A DNA stretch of 47,005 nt from Sphingomonas hankookensis. GTDB lineage: Bacteria > Pseudomonadota > Alphaproteobacteria > Sphingomonadales > Sphingomonadaceae. The notes beneath the pieces are model-generated. The model did not search any database, was not told the DNA's origin, and saw only the letters and a program-made list of their open reading frames with translations. Made by a program: the position numbers and the translations under genes. This document shows positions 23,628 through 31,552 of the stretch, piece by piece (within the stretch, counting starts at the first letter, position 1; every line of letters starts with the position of its first letter). The stretch spans positions 1 through 47,005 of the forward strand of contig NZ_LQQO01000004.1 in NCBI RefSeq assembly GCF_001619955.1. The letters are read 5' to 3'.

Positions 23628-24379
23628 ATGCGGTTTGCAGGGTTGATGACGACAGGTCTGGCGACGGCGGCCATGGCGATGCCGGCGCTTGCGCAGGAAC
23701 CGCGGCCCTGGACCGGCGGCTATGCCGGGATCGGCGCGGGGCTGGATTTCCCGCGCGACGACCGCGAGGTTTCGGCGCTACGCGACAATGATCTCGACAA
23801 GCTGTTCGCCGATACGCACCGCACGACGTTCGGTGCGATCGCGTGCAGTCACCGTGCCGCGTCCGACCAGACCGGATGCCACCGCGATGGCGAGCGGTCG
23901 GGCTATGGCGGCCATGTCGGCTATGACGTACAATTCGGCGATGTCGTCGTCGGAGCGGTCGCGGAACTGGGGCGGAGCAATATCGGCAGGCGTGCCGCCG
24001 GCGATGCGACGATGCAGCAGCGTATCGCCAGGTCATGGATTGGAACACGCAGGGGCGGCTGCGCGCCGGCTATGCGCTCGGCAGTACGCTGCCCTATGTG
24101 ACGGGCGGCGCGGTGCTGGCGCGGATCGATCGCGGACCGGCCGCAAACGCGGTCGACGGGTTCGCCGCAGACCGCAACCGCAGCAATGGCCTGGGATGGA
24201 CTGCCGGGGGCGGGGTGGATCAGCTGGTGTCCGAGCGCTTCTCGATCGGTGTGCTCTACACCTTCGCCAGCGTTACCGAACGGTCGCGCGGGCAGGTGGA
24301 GCGGTTGCCGTTCACAGGCAACGCGGATCGCCGGTTCGACTGGCATAGCGCGCGCGTCCGGGCGAATTTTCGGTTTTGA
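23628..24379 (+). pseudogene. Outer-membrane beta-barrel protein with a one-base frameshift
   Basis: A signal peptide (MRFAGLMTTGLATAAMAMPALAQ) is followed by a barrel-like sequence (WTGGYAGIGAGLDF, YGGHVGYDVQFGDVVVGAVAELG) that ends in the wrong frame after about residue 133. From about 24030 the barrel continues in another frame (MDWNTQGRLRAGYALG... ANFRF) with the C-terminal phenylalanine needed for BAM recognition. Adding one base at the GG in GCCAGGTCATGG (about 24029-24033) would restore a 250-aa protein of the opacity/Omp25-type family. Either the gene is broken or the base is a sequencing error. Confidence 0.78.
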
Positions 24380-24389
24380 GAGGGTTGGC

Positions 24390-24412
24390 CGGCATGGGCA
24401 AAGCCCATGCCG
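24390..24412. terminator. Perfect hairpin after the barrel-protein gene
   Basis: CGGCATGGGC, loop AAA, GCCCATGCCG: a 10-bp perfect stem 10 nt after the stop at 24379. No strong U-run follows, so termination is possible but not certain. Confidence 0.4.
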
Positions 24413-24461
24413 TCGGTCGCGGCTTTGGGCCGCGCCGGCCGGGTTGATCGCCTGAGAGCGT

Positions 24462-24481
24462 GGCCGAGCTTTCGCTCGGCC
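24462..24481. terminator. Hairpin between convergent barrel gene and gcrA
   Basis: GGCCGAGC, loop TTTC, GCTCGGCC, followed by TTG on the plus strand. It lies 8 nt from the gcrA stop, so it could serve both strands. Confidence 0.45.
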
Positions 24482-24489
24482 TTGCGCGA

Positions 24490-25242
24490 TTAACGAACCC
24501 GCGGGCCACCATAGGGTAGCGGCGGCGGCGGACGGCGGTCGCGGCGGGGGAGCTGCGCCTGATACGCATGGCCGCAATGGTCCACGCAATAGGGGAAGCC
24601 CGGATTCACCTTCTCGCCGCAGAAGTGGAAGTCCGGTTCGCCCGGATGGCCGATCGGCCATTTGCAGATGCGGTCGTTCAGGTCGAGCAGCGTCGTCTTG
24701 CCGGCGATCGCGTCGCTCGGCCGCGCCGGCACCAGGCGGCGGGGCGGGGCGGGGGTCAGCGGGGCGCTCTGTTCGCCCGGGTTCTGACGCAGGAAGCCGC
24801 CCGGACCGACCGAGCGCATCACCGGTTCGGCACGGCGCGGCGCGACGGCGGGGGCTTCGTCTTCCTCCACGTCCTCGACCTCGTCGGCCTGATCGTCCTC
24901 GGGCAGCGGCGTGAACGGATCGTTCTCCACCGGCGCGGCGGCGACCGGTTCGGGCTTCGGTTCGGGCGCAGGCGCCGGCTTCGGCGCGGGCGGAGGGGGC
25001 GGCGGGGCCGCGACGGCCGGAGCGGGTTCGGGCGCCGCCGCTGGCTTGGGCGCGGGGGCCGCAGCCTTCGCCGCATCGTTCGACTTCACCGGCGAGGGGC
25101 GCGACTGCAAGCCCAGGCGATGCGCCTTGCCGATCACCGCATTGCGGCTGATCCCGCCCAGTTCCTCGGCGATCTGGCTTGCGGTCATCCCCGATTCCCA
25201 CATCTTGGCCAGTGTCGCGATGCGTTCTTCGGTCCAGCTCAT
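24490..25242 (-). CDS. gcrA: GcrA cell cycle regulator
   Basis: 250-aa transcription cofactor that binds sigma-70 RNA polymerase and CcrM-methylated GANTC promoters in alphaproteobacteria. The N-terminus is the DNA-binding helix-turn-helix (MSWTEERIATLAKMWESGMTASQIAEELGGISRNAVIGKAHRLGL); the C-terminus is the sigma-binding part with ICKWPIGHPGEPDFHFCGE and PYCVDHCGHAYQ. The middle, about residues 50-190, is an unusually long Pro/Ala/Glu-rich linker with low complexity. It stands divergent from the ABC permease gene. Caulobacter GcrA is about 170 aa, so this protein is extended by the linker. Confidence 0.92.
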   Translation of the reverse strand: MSWTEERIATLAKMWESGMTASQIAEELGGISRNAVIGKAHRLGLQSRPSPVKSNDAAKAAAPAPKPAAAPEPAPAVAAPPPPPPAPKPAPAPEPKPEPVAAAPVENDPFTPLPEDDQADEVEDVEEDEAPAVAPRRAEPVMRSVGPGGFLRQNPGEQSAPLTPAPPRRLVPARPSDAIAGKTTLLDLNDRICKWPIGHPGEPDFHFCGEKVNPGFPYCVDHCGHAYQAQLPRRDRRPPPPLPYGGPRVR

Positions 25243-25326
25243 GCCCGTCTTCGTCCTTCAACTCGTCATCGCGCAGACGACCATGATCCTTGCCGCCGCG
25301 CGCGCCAGCGATTAGGCGACACAGCC

Positions 25327-26163
25327 ATGCAGGAACAATCCCCGTCGCGCACGAAAATCATCATCGCCGACCCCGGCGTGCCGGTCATCCGGAACGTGAA
25401 CTGGGGTGGGCTGCGCACGCTCTATATCAAGGAGGTGCGCCGTTTCTTCAAGGTGCAGCTTCAGACCATCTGGGCACCGGCGGTCACGACGTTGTTGTTC
25501 CTCGTGATCTTTTCGGTCGCGATGGGCGGGGCGGGGCGCACCGTGCTGGGCGTGCCGTTCCCCGATTTCGTGGCGCCTGGGCTGATCGCGATGGCGATGC
25601 TGAACAACGCGTTCGCCAATTCCAGCTTCGCGCTGCTGGTCGGCAAGATCCAGGGGACGGTGGTCGATTACCTGATGCCGCCGCTGTCGACCGGCGAATT
25701 GCTGGCCGCGCTGGTCGGGGGTGCGGTGACCCGCGCGTTCCTCGTCGGGTTCGTGCTGTGGGGGGCGATGCTGCTCTATCCCGGCGTCCATGTGATGCCG
25801 CGCCATCCGGGCGCGGTGCTGTGGTTCGGGCTGTTCGGTTCGACCTTCCTGGCGCTGGCCGGGGTGATGACGTCGATCTGGGCGGAGAAGTTCGACCATG
25901 CCGCCGCTATCACCAATTTCGTCATCGGGCCGCTGACGCTGCTGTCGGGCACTTTCTATTCGGTCGAAGCGCTGACGCCGCTGTTCCGATCGATCAGCCA
26001 CCTGAACCCGTTCTTCTACATCATCTCGGGCTTCCGTTACGGCTTCCTCGAACGCGCCGATTCGCCGGTGCTGCTGGGCGGTGCGGTCATTCTGCTGGTC
26101 GATATCGCGATGGCGATCGGCTGCTACGCGTTGCTGCGGTCGGGGTGGAAGCTCAAGAATTGA
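25327..26163 (+). CDS. ABC-2 type transporter permease
   Basis: 278-aa permease with six hydrophobic segments, starting after a cytosolic N-terminus of about 40 residues (LRTLYIKEVRRFFKVQLQTIWAPAVTTLLFLVIFS). FVAPGLIAMAMLNNAFANSSFALLVGKIQGTVVDYLMPPLS and LNPFFYIISGFRYGFL are typical of the export permeases of polysaccharide, lipid or drug ABC systems (NodJ/YadH-like). The ATPase partner is not next to it. The start is the ATG at 25327; upstream frame is antisense to gcrA. A strong terminator follows before argD. Confidence 0.87.
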   Translation: MQEQSPSRTKIIIADPGVPVIRNVNWGGLRTLYIKEVRRFFKVQLQTIWAPAVTTLLFLVIFSVAMGGAGRTVLGVPFPDFVAPGLIAMAMLNNAFANSSFALLVGKIQGTVVDYLMPPLSTGELLAALVGGAVTRAFLVGFVLWGAMLLYPGVHVMPRHPGAVLWFGLFGSTFLALAGVMTSIWAEKFDHAAAITNFVIGPLTLLSGTFYSVEALTPLFRSISHLNPFFYIISGFRYGFLERADSPVLLGGAVILLVDIAMAIGCYALLRSGWKLKN

Positions 26164-26197
26164 CGTAACGCCCCAAGGGGCGGTACAGCGCCGCTCC

Positions 26198-26229
26198 GGG
26201 CGGCCCGGTTGGCCGCCCTTTTGCGTTTT
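26198..26229 (+). terminator. Rho-independent terminator of the ABC permease gene
   Basis: GGGCGGCC (26198-26205), loop CGGTT, GGCCGCCC (26211-26218), then TTTTGCGTTTT. A strong GC stem with a broken U-tract. Confidence 0.8.
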
Positions 26230-26262
26230 GAACGCCGATATTTCTCATGAAGGAGCAGTTCG

Positions 26263-27453
26263 ATGACGACCCCCGCGCTCATGCCCGTCTATCCACGGTG
26301 CGGCGTGCGTCCGGTCCGAGGCGAGGGCTGCTATCTTTATGGTGAGGACGGCACCCAATATCTCGACTTCGCCGCCGGTATCGCCGTCAACGCGCTGGGC
26401 CATGGCCATCCGCATCTGACCAAGGCGATCCAGGAACAGGCCGCGACGCTGATCCATGTCAGCAACCTCTATGGCAGCCCCCAAGGCGAGGCGTTGGCGC
26501 AGCGGATCGTCGACAACAGCTTTGCCGATACGGTGTTCTTCACCAATTCGGGCGCCGAAGCGGTCGAGTGCGCGATCAAGACCGCGCGCCGGTTTCACTT
26601 CGCCAACGGCAATCCCGAACGCCACACGCTGATTACCTTCAATCAGGCGTTCCATGGCCGCACGCTCGGCACCATCTCGGCCACCAATCAGGCCAAGATG
26701 CGCGACGGGTTCGAGCCGTTGCTACCCGGTTTCAAATATGCCGAGTTCAACGACCTCGACGGTGCGCTGGCACTGATCGACGACCATACCGCCGGCTTCC
26801 TCGTCGAGCCGGTACAGGGCGAGGGTGGCCTGCGCACCGCGACGCCCGAATTCCTGACCGGCCTGCGCAAGGCATGCGACGAGCGCGGGCTGTTGCTGGT
26901 CCTCGACGAGGTCCAGTGCGGCTATGGCCGGACCGGCACGCTGTTCGCGCACGAACAATATGGCGTGACGCCCGACATCGTGTCGGCGGCCAAGGGCATT
27001 GGCGGCGGCTTCCCGTTCGGCGCGTGCCTCGCCACGGCCGAAGCGGCCAAGGGCATGGTGTTCGGCACCCATGGGTCGACCTATGGCGGCAACCCGCTGG
27101 CGATGGCCGCGGGGCAGGCGGTGCTCGACGTGATGCTCGAACCCGGCTTCTTCGACCATGTGAAGACGATGGGCGACCGGCTGCGCTCCAGCCTCGAACA
27201 GATGATCCCGAACTACGACCATCTGTTTCAGGAGGTGCGGGGCATGGGGCTGATGCTCGGCCTGAAGCTCAAGTCGGACAGCCGCCGCTTCGTGGCGCAC
27301 CTGCGCGATCATCACAATCTGCTGACGGTGGCGGCCGGCGACAATGTCGTCCGCGTCCTGCCGCCGCTGGTGATCGACGAGAGCCATATCGCCGAGGCGG
27401 TGGAAAAGCTGTCGGCGGCGGCACGGGTCTATGTGCCGGTCGCCGACGATTGA
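26263..27453 (+). CDS. argD: Acetylornithine aminotransferase family protein
   Basis: 396-aa PLP enzyme of the class III aminotransferase family; acetylornithine + 2-oxoglutarate interconversion in arginine synthesis. PLP-binding lysine K244 is in SAAKGIGGGFPFG, with D215-E216 (LLVLDEVQCGYGRTG), the GAEA loop at 97-100 and HGRTLGT at 131-137. It may also serve as succinyldiaminopimelate aminotransferase, as ArgD does in other bacteria. argF lies downstream on the same strand; the 153-nt gap between the two is filled almost entirely by a palindromic repeat. Confidence 0.92.
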   Translation: MTTPALMPVYPRCGVRPVRGEGCYLYGEDGTQYLDFAAGIAVNALGHGHPHLTKAIQEQAATLIHVSNLYGSPQGEALAQRIVDNSFADTVFFTNSGAEAVECAIKTARRFHFANGNPERHTLITFNQAFHGRTLGTISATNQAKMRDGFEPLLPGFKYAEFNDLDGALALIDDHTAGFLVEPVQGEGGLRTATPEFLTGLRKACDERGLLLVLDEVQCGYGRTGTLFAHEQYGVTPDIVSAAKGIGGGFPFGACLATAEAAKGMVFGTHGSTYGGNPLAMAAGQAVLDVMLEPGFFDHVKTMGDRLRSSLEQMIPNYDHLFQEVRGMGLMLGLKLKSDSRRFVAHLRDHHNLLTVAAGDNVVRVLPPLVIDESHIAEAVEKLSAAARVYVPVADD

Positions 27454-27459
27454 TGTAGC

Positions 27460-27602
27460 AAATCCTCCCCATCGGAGATGGGGAGGGGGACCAGCCGCAG
27501 GCTGGTGGAGGGGGAAAACGCCCCATGCGACACGGCGGTGGAGACCCCTCCACCATGCTTCGCATGGTCCCCCCTGCCCATCTGCGATGGGGAGGATTTT
27601 AA
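27460..27602. repeat. Type B palindromic repeat between argD and argF
   Basis: Left end AAATCCTCCCCATCGGAG, right end GCGATGGGGAGGATTTTAA: long terminal inverted repeats around an inner pair, GGGGACCAGCCGCAGGCTGG against CCATGCTTCGCATGGTCCCC. It starts 7 nt after the argD stop and ends about 4 nt before the argF ATG. The terminal GGGGAGG at 27588-27594 could be argF's Shine-Dalgarno. Related copies: 10610-10811 and the start of one at 46973. Confidence 0.85.
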
Positions 27603-27606
27603 GAGA

Positions 27607-28524
27607 ATGCGCCATTTCCTCGATCTCGCCTCGGCCGGTGCCGACGGCATCGCCGCCATCCTCAACGACGCGCTCGACGCCAAGGCCGCGCGCAAGGGCT
27701 GGCCGAAGGGCCGCGCCGATGCCGACGCGTCGCTCGCCGGCCACACGCTCGCCTGCGTGTTCGAGAAATCGTCCACCCGCACCCGCGTGTCGTTCGACAT
27801 GGCGATGCGCCAGCTCGGCGGATCGGCGCTGGTGCTCGACGCCGGCACCACCCAGCTCGGGCGCGGCGAGACGGTCGCCGACACCGCGCGCGTCCTGTCG
27901 GGCTATTGCGACGCCATCATGGTGCGCACCGACGATCCGGCCAAGCTGGACGAAATGACTCGCTATGCCTCGGTCCCGGTCATCAACGGCCTGACCGATC
28001 ATTCGCACCCCTGCCAGATCGTCGCCGACCTGCTGACCGTGATCGAAGCGGGCAAGGCGTTGCCGGGCCTGAAATGGGCATGGCTGGGTGATGGCAACAA
28101 TGTGCTGCATTCGATCGTCGAGGCCGGTGCGCTGATGGGCTTCGACGTCGTCGCCGCCTGTCCCGAAGGTTATGATCCGGCGCCGGCAGTGATCGAGGCG
28201 GCGGGCGGCCGCGCCACGATCACGCGCGATCCGGTGGCGGCGGTGCGCGATGCCGATGTGATCGTGACCGATACGTGGATTTCGATGGGGCAGGCCCATG
28301 CCGAGCAGAAGCTCGCCGCCATGGCTCCCTATCAGGTCGACGATGCGCTGATGGCCCATGCCAAGCCCGACGCGGTGTTCCTCCACTGCCTGCCCGCCCA
28401 TCGCGGCGAGGAAGTGACGCCCGAGGTCATCGACGGACCGCAGTCGCTGATCTGGCCGGAGGCGGAGAACCGCCTGCATGCGCAGAAGGCGATCCTGCGC
28501 TGGTGCTTCGGCCTGGTCGGCTGA
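27607..28524 (+). CDS. argF: Ornithine carbamoyltransferase
   Basis: 305-aa enzyme which joins ornithine and carbamoyl phosphate to citrulline in arginine synthesis. Carbamoyl phosphate loop SSTRTR is at 55-60, HPCQ ([14 protein letters not shown]) and [10 protein letters not shown] identify ornithine rather than aspartate transcarbamoylase. ATG at 27607 (MRHFLDLA) lies immediately past the type B repeat; the frame is open through the repeat, but those upstream residues are not part of the protein. A strong terminator follows, so argD-argF form the end of the operon. Confidence 0.95.
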   Translation: MRHFLDLASAGADGIAAILNDALDAKAARKGWPKGRADADASLAGHTLACVFEKSSTRTRVSFDMAMRQLGGSALVLDAGTTQLGRGETVADTARVLSGYCDAIMVRTDDPAKLDEMTRYASVPVINGLTDHSHPCQIVADLLTVIEAGKALPGLKWAWLGDGNNVLHSIVEAGALMGFDVVAACPEGYDPAPAVIEAAGGRATITRDPVAAVRDADVIVTDTWISMGQAHAEQKLAAMAPYQVDDALMAHAKPDAVFLHCLPAHRGEEVTPEVIDGPQSLIWPEAENRLHAQKAILRWCFGLVG

Positions 28525-28549
28525 CCCGCGGCTGACGCACGGTGTATAG

Positions 28550-28597
28550 GCCGGGCGGTCCGCGTTCCATGACGGGACGCGGACCGCCCGGCTTTTT
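28550..28597 (+). terminator. Strong Rho-independent terminator of argF
   Basis: GCCGGGCGGTCCGCG (28550-28564) pairs perfectly over 15 bp with CGCGGACCGCCCGGC (28578-28592), followed by TTTTT (28593-28597). Confidence 0.92.
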
Positions 28598-28707
28598 GCA
28601 GATGCGAAGGGCGGCGACGTCAAACCGCTTGCGAAATGGCGCGCGGGCTACCATGTGAGTGATCGATCACAGTTTGCCCGGCACGTTCGGGCAAGAGGAG
28701 CTTTCGC

Positions 28708-29622
28708 TTGTCCGATACCGTCCGCCTTCCCGACCTCGACCGTGCGATCGGGTTCACGCTTCCCGACCATCACGCGCGCGGTCGTGTCGTGCGGCTGGGG
28801 CCGGTCGCCCAGTCGATCCTTGCCGCTCATGCCTATCCCGTGCCGATCGAAAAGCTGCTGGCCGAGTCGCTGGCGCTGACCGCATTGCTCGGTTCGACGC
28901 TCAAGGAAGCGGAAGGCCAGCTGACGCTGCAGGCGCAGACGCAGGGCGGCATCATCCGCCTGATGGTCTGCGACTACAAGAATGGCGAGCTGCGGGGCTA
29001 TGTCGATTTCGATGCCGACCGGCTGGCCGAGCTGGGCGAGGACCCGTCGCTGTTCGCGCTGTTCGGGCAGGGCTATCTGGCGATCACCTTCGACCAGGTG
29101 ACGTCGGGCGAGCGCTATCAGGGCATCGTGGCGCTGGACGGGGAATCGATCGCGCAGGCGGCGGAAAGCTATTTCCTCCAGTCCGAACAGATTCCGTCGC
29201 TGGTCCGCCTGGGCATCGGCGTCGACGATAATGGGCAGCGGATCGCGGGCGGCATCTTCCTCCAGCATCTGCCGGAGGGCGAGGAGGGGCGCGAGCGGCT
29301 CCACACCCGGCTCGACCATCCCGAATGGCATCATGTCGAGGCGCTGGGGGCGACGATGGGCGCGGACGAACTGGCCGACCCGATGCTGCCGCTCGAAACG
29401 CTCGTATGGCGCCTATTCAACGAGGAGCGCGAAGTGCGCGTGCTGGCCAGCACCACGTTGTCGCGCGGCTGTCGTTGCGACCGGGAGTATATTGCAGGCG
29501 TGATCTCGCGCTTCCCGGCCGAGGAGCGCGTCGCGATGGCCGACGAGCAGGGCGTCATCACCGTCGATTGCGCCTTTTGCGCGACGAAATTTCCGCTCGC
29601 GCTGGCCGATATCGCCGCCTGA
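28708..29622 (+). CDS. hslO: Hsp33 family redox-regulated chaperone
   Basis: 304-aa cytosolic holdase activated by oxidative unfolding. The N-terminal fold ends with the zinc/redox switch C255-x-C257 (SRGCRCDRE) and C288-x2-C291 (CAFC), so all four cysteines are present. The start is TTG at 28708, preceded by AAGAGGAG at ideal spacing; no ATG fits as well, since the N-terminus MSDTVRLPDLDRAIGF begins here. The 183-nt upstream region carries the argF terminator, a possible RpoH-type promoter (CTTGCG at 28628, CCATGT at 28651) and a perfect 12-nt palindrome GTGATCGATCAC at 28659-28670. The small secreted protein gene follows after 23 nt. Confidence 0.92.
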   Translation: MSDTVRLPDLDRAIGFTLPDHHARGRVVRLGPVAQSILAAHAYPVPIEKLLAESLALTALLGSTLKEAEGQLTLQAQTQGGIIRLMVCDYKNGELRGYVDFDADRLAELGEDPSLFALFGQGYLAITFDQVTSGERYQGIVALDGESIAQAAESYFLQSEQIPSLVRLGIGVDDNGQRIAGGIFLQHLPEGEEGRERLHTRLDHPEWHHVEALGATMGADELADPMLPLETLVWRLFNEEREVRVLASTTLSRGCRCDREYIAGVISRFPAEERVAMADEQGVITVDCAFCATKFPLALADIAA

Positions 29623-29645
29623 GGCGATCGAAGGGGGGATTGGGC

Positions 29646-30065
29646 ATGGGGGGATTGGCGATGCGTCTGGGGCTGGCGATGGCGCTCGGCTTCGGCTCGG
29701 CGGCCGTCGCCCAGCCGGCGGCGGCTCCGACCTTGCAGGCGATGCGCGCGGTGGCACCGGGCAACTGGTCGCTGCGCAGTCCCGGATCGCCCGAGGCGGC
29801 GCGCGAAAGCTGCGTCGCCGATACCGCCGTCCTGTTCCGGCTGCGGTTGCGCGCGGCACAGTGCAGCCGCTTCGTGATCGAGGATACGCCGCGCATTGCG
29901 ACGGTGCATTATACCTGTCCGGGGTCGGGCCATGTCCGCACCACGATCCATGTCGACACGCCGCGCGCGTTGCGCATCGAGAGCGAGGGGATCGTCGACG
30001 GCATGCCCTTTGCCGACGCGTTCGAGGCTCGGCGCGTCGGGACCTGCGCCGCGCGCGGCCGTTAA
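29646..30065 (+). CDS. Secreted protein of unknown function (DUF3617-like)
   Basis: 139 aa with a signal peptide (LGLAMALGFGSAAVAQP). The mature part has four cysteines (SCVAD, QCSRF, YTCPG, GTCAA) and a beta-rich sequence with VHYTCPGSGHVRTTIHVDTPRALRIESEGI, similar to short periplasmic DUF3617 proteins as I remember them. No function can be assigned. It lies 23 nt after hslO on the same strand, so it may be co-transcribed. The ATG at 29646 and the internal ATG at 29661 both give a usable signal peptide. Confidence 0.75.
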   Translation: MGGLAMRLGLAMALGFGSAAVAQPAAAPTLQAMRAVAPGNWSLRSPGSPEAARESCVADTAVLFRLRLRAAQCSRFVIEDTPRIATVHYTCPGSGHVRTTIHVDTPRALRIESEGIVDGMPFADAFEARRVGTCAARGR

Positions 30066-30090
30066 GCGCATGTTTAGCCGGGAGGGTGTA

Positions 30091-30172
30091 GGGATCGCGA
30101 ATGTCCTTACGGGCATGCATGCGCTCCCTAAGCATGAACCTCCTGCGGGCCGCCATCGTGCGGCCCGTTTCG
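30091..30172 (+). ncRNA. Candidate small RNA with a CCTCCT motif and terminator
   Basis: A first imperfect stem-loop joins GGGATCGCGAATGTCC (30091-30106) to GGGCATGCATGCGCTCCC (30111-30128). A single-stranded stretch with CCTCCT (30139-30144), complementary to Shine-Dalgarno sequences, follows, and then a terminator hairpin CGGGCCGC/GCGGCCCG (30146-30167) with TTT. This is the layout of alphaproteobacterial anti-SD sRNAs. No convincing promoter is visible, so it could instead be the tail of the upstream mRNA. Confidence 0.4.
30146..30172 (+). terminator. Rho-independent terminator before queC
   Basis: CGGGCCGC (30146-30153), loop CATCGT, GCGGCCCG (30160-30167), then TTTCGTGT. It ends the hslO-side transcript or the candidate small RNA. 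Confidence 0.7.
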
Positions 30173-30218
30173 TGTCGGGCGGTTGCCCTGACCCGATGAA
30201 AGTCTTAGCAGGCGCAGC

Positions 30219-30920
30219 ATGACGAATACTCCCCTCAGCGTGGTGCTGGTGTCGGGTGGACTGGACTCGATGGTGTCGGCTGCGCTGGCGCGCGAGGCGG
30301 GACATCGGCTGCTGGCGCTGTCGATCGACTATAATCAGCGGCATGTGGTCGAACTGGCCGCGGCGCGGCGCATCGCCCAGGCGCTGGGCGCCGAACGCCA
30401 TGTCGTGCTGCCGCTCGACCTGTCGGCCTTTGGCGGGTCTGCGCTGACCGATGCGTCGATCGCGGTGCCGAAGGACGGGGTCGAGGAGGATGTGATCCCG
30501 GTCACCTATGTCCCGGCACGCAACACGATCTTCCTCAGCCTCGCGCTCGGGTGGGCGGAGGCGGCGGGCGCGCGCGACCTGTGGATCGGCGTCAACGCGC
30601 TCGACTATTCGGGCTATCCCGATTGCCGCCCGGAATTCATCGCCGGTTTCGAAGGGCTGGCCGAACTGGCGACCCGCGCCGGTGTCGAAGGGTCGCGCTT
30701 CCGCATCCACGCACCGTTGCAGCACATGACCAAGGCTGACATCGCCCGCGAGGCGCATCGGCTGGGGATCGATGCCGGCATGAGCTGGTCCTGCTACGAT
30801 CCGGTCGGCGAGCTGCATTGTGGAAAGTGCGACAGCTGCCGGCTGCGCGCGCGCGGCTTTGTCGAGGCGGGGCTGCCCGATCCGACCCGCTATGCGGAAC
30901 AGCCCGACACCGGCCGATGA
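30219..30920 (+). CDS. queC: 7-cyano-7-deazaguanine synthase (preQ0 synthase)
   Basis: 233-aa ATP-dependent enzyme which turns 7-carboxy-7-deazaguanine into preQ0 in queuosine synthesis. The PP-loop SGGLDS is at 12-17, YNQRH near 41-45, and the C-terminal zinc site has [16 protein letters not shown] with four cysteines. It overlaps queE by 4 nt (ATGA), so the pair is one translational unit. The upstream region has a terminator and no recognisable preQ1 riboswitch. Confidence 0.95.
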   Translation: MTNTPLSVVLVSGGLDSMVSAALAREAGHRLLALSIDYNQRHVVELAAARRIAQALGAERHVVLPLDLSAFGGSALTDASIAVPKDGVEEDVIPVTYVPARNTIFLSLALGWAEAAGARDLWIGVNALDYSGYPDCRPEFIAGFEGLAELATRAGVEGSRFRIHAPLQHMTKADIAREAHRLGIDAGMSWSCYDPVGELHCGKCDSCRLRARGFVEAGLPDPTRYAEQPDTGR

Positions 30921-31552
30921 CCTATTCCGTCAAGGAAATGTTCCTGACCCTGCAGGGGGAGGGGGTCCATGCCGGCCGTCGCGCGGTGTTCGTGCGCTTC
31001 GCCGGCTGCAACCTGTGGACCGGGCGCGAGGCGGATCGCGCGACGGCCGTCTGCCGGTTCTGCGACACCGATTTCGTCGGGACCGACGGGATCGGCGGCG
31101 GCAAGTTCGCCGATGCCGCGGCGTTGGTCGCCGCGGTCGAGGATCAGTGGGGCAGCGACCGCATGCGGCGCTTCGTCGTGCTGACCGGTGGCGAGCCGAT
31201 GCTGCAGATCGACGACGCGCTGGTCGCGGCGTTGCACGATGCCGGCTTCATGATCGCGATCGAAAGCAATGGCACGATCGCGGCGCATCCCGGCATCGAC
31301 TGGATCTGTATCAGCCCGAAGGCAGGCAGCGAGGTCGTGCAGCGGCACGGCGACGAACTGAAGCTGGTCTGGCCGCAACATGGCATCGATGTCGATGCGG
31401 TCGAGCAATGGGACTTCGCGCATCATCTGGTGCAGCCGATGGACGCGATCGGCATGGAAGTCGCTCACCGCGAAGCGGCGGTCGACTTTGCGATGGCCCG
31501 GCCCAAATGGCGCCTGTCGCTCCAGACGCACAAGCTGCTGGGACTGCGTTAG
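30917..31552 (+). CDS. queE: 7-carboxy-7-deazaguanine synthase
   Basis: 211-aa radical SAM enzyme that rearranges 6-carboxytetrahydropterin to 7-carboxy-7-deazaguanine. The [4Fe-4S] cysteines are C31, C46 and C49, i.e. a C-x14-C-x2-C spacing, a known QueE variant of the usual CX3CX2C. It begins [20 protein letters not shown], and GGEP ([10 protein letters not shown]) is the SAM-binding motif. The ATG overlaps the queC stop; its own stop overlaps the stop of the convergent histidine kinase gene by 3 nt. Confidence 0.93.
   Translation: MTYSVKEMFLTLQGEGVHAGRRAVFVRFAGCNLWTGREADRATAVCRFCDTDFVGTDGIGGGKFADAAALVAAVEDQWGSDRMRRFVVLTGGEPMLQIDDALVAALHDAGFMIAIESNGTIAAHPGIDWICISPKAGSEVVQRHGDELKLVWPQHGIDVDAVEQWDFAHHLVQPMDAIGMEVAHREAAVDFAMARPKWRLSLQTHKLLGLR

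Noticed and set aside
24568..25326. Long open frame upstream of the ABC permease start
   Set aside because: It runs antisense through gcrA, whose domains are clear, and encodes an Arg-rich sequence without family features. The permease begins at 25327.
30066..30218. preQ1 riboswitch before queC
   Set aside because: The conserved preQ1 aptamer core is not recognisable, and a terminator plus CCTCCT element explain the structure better.
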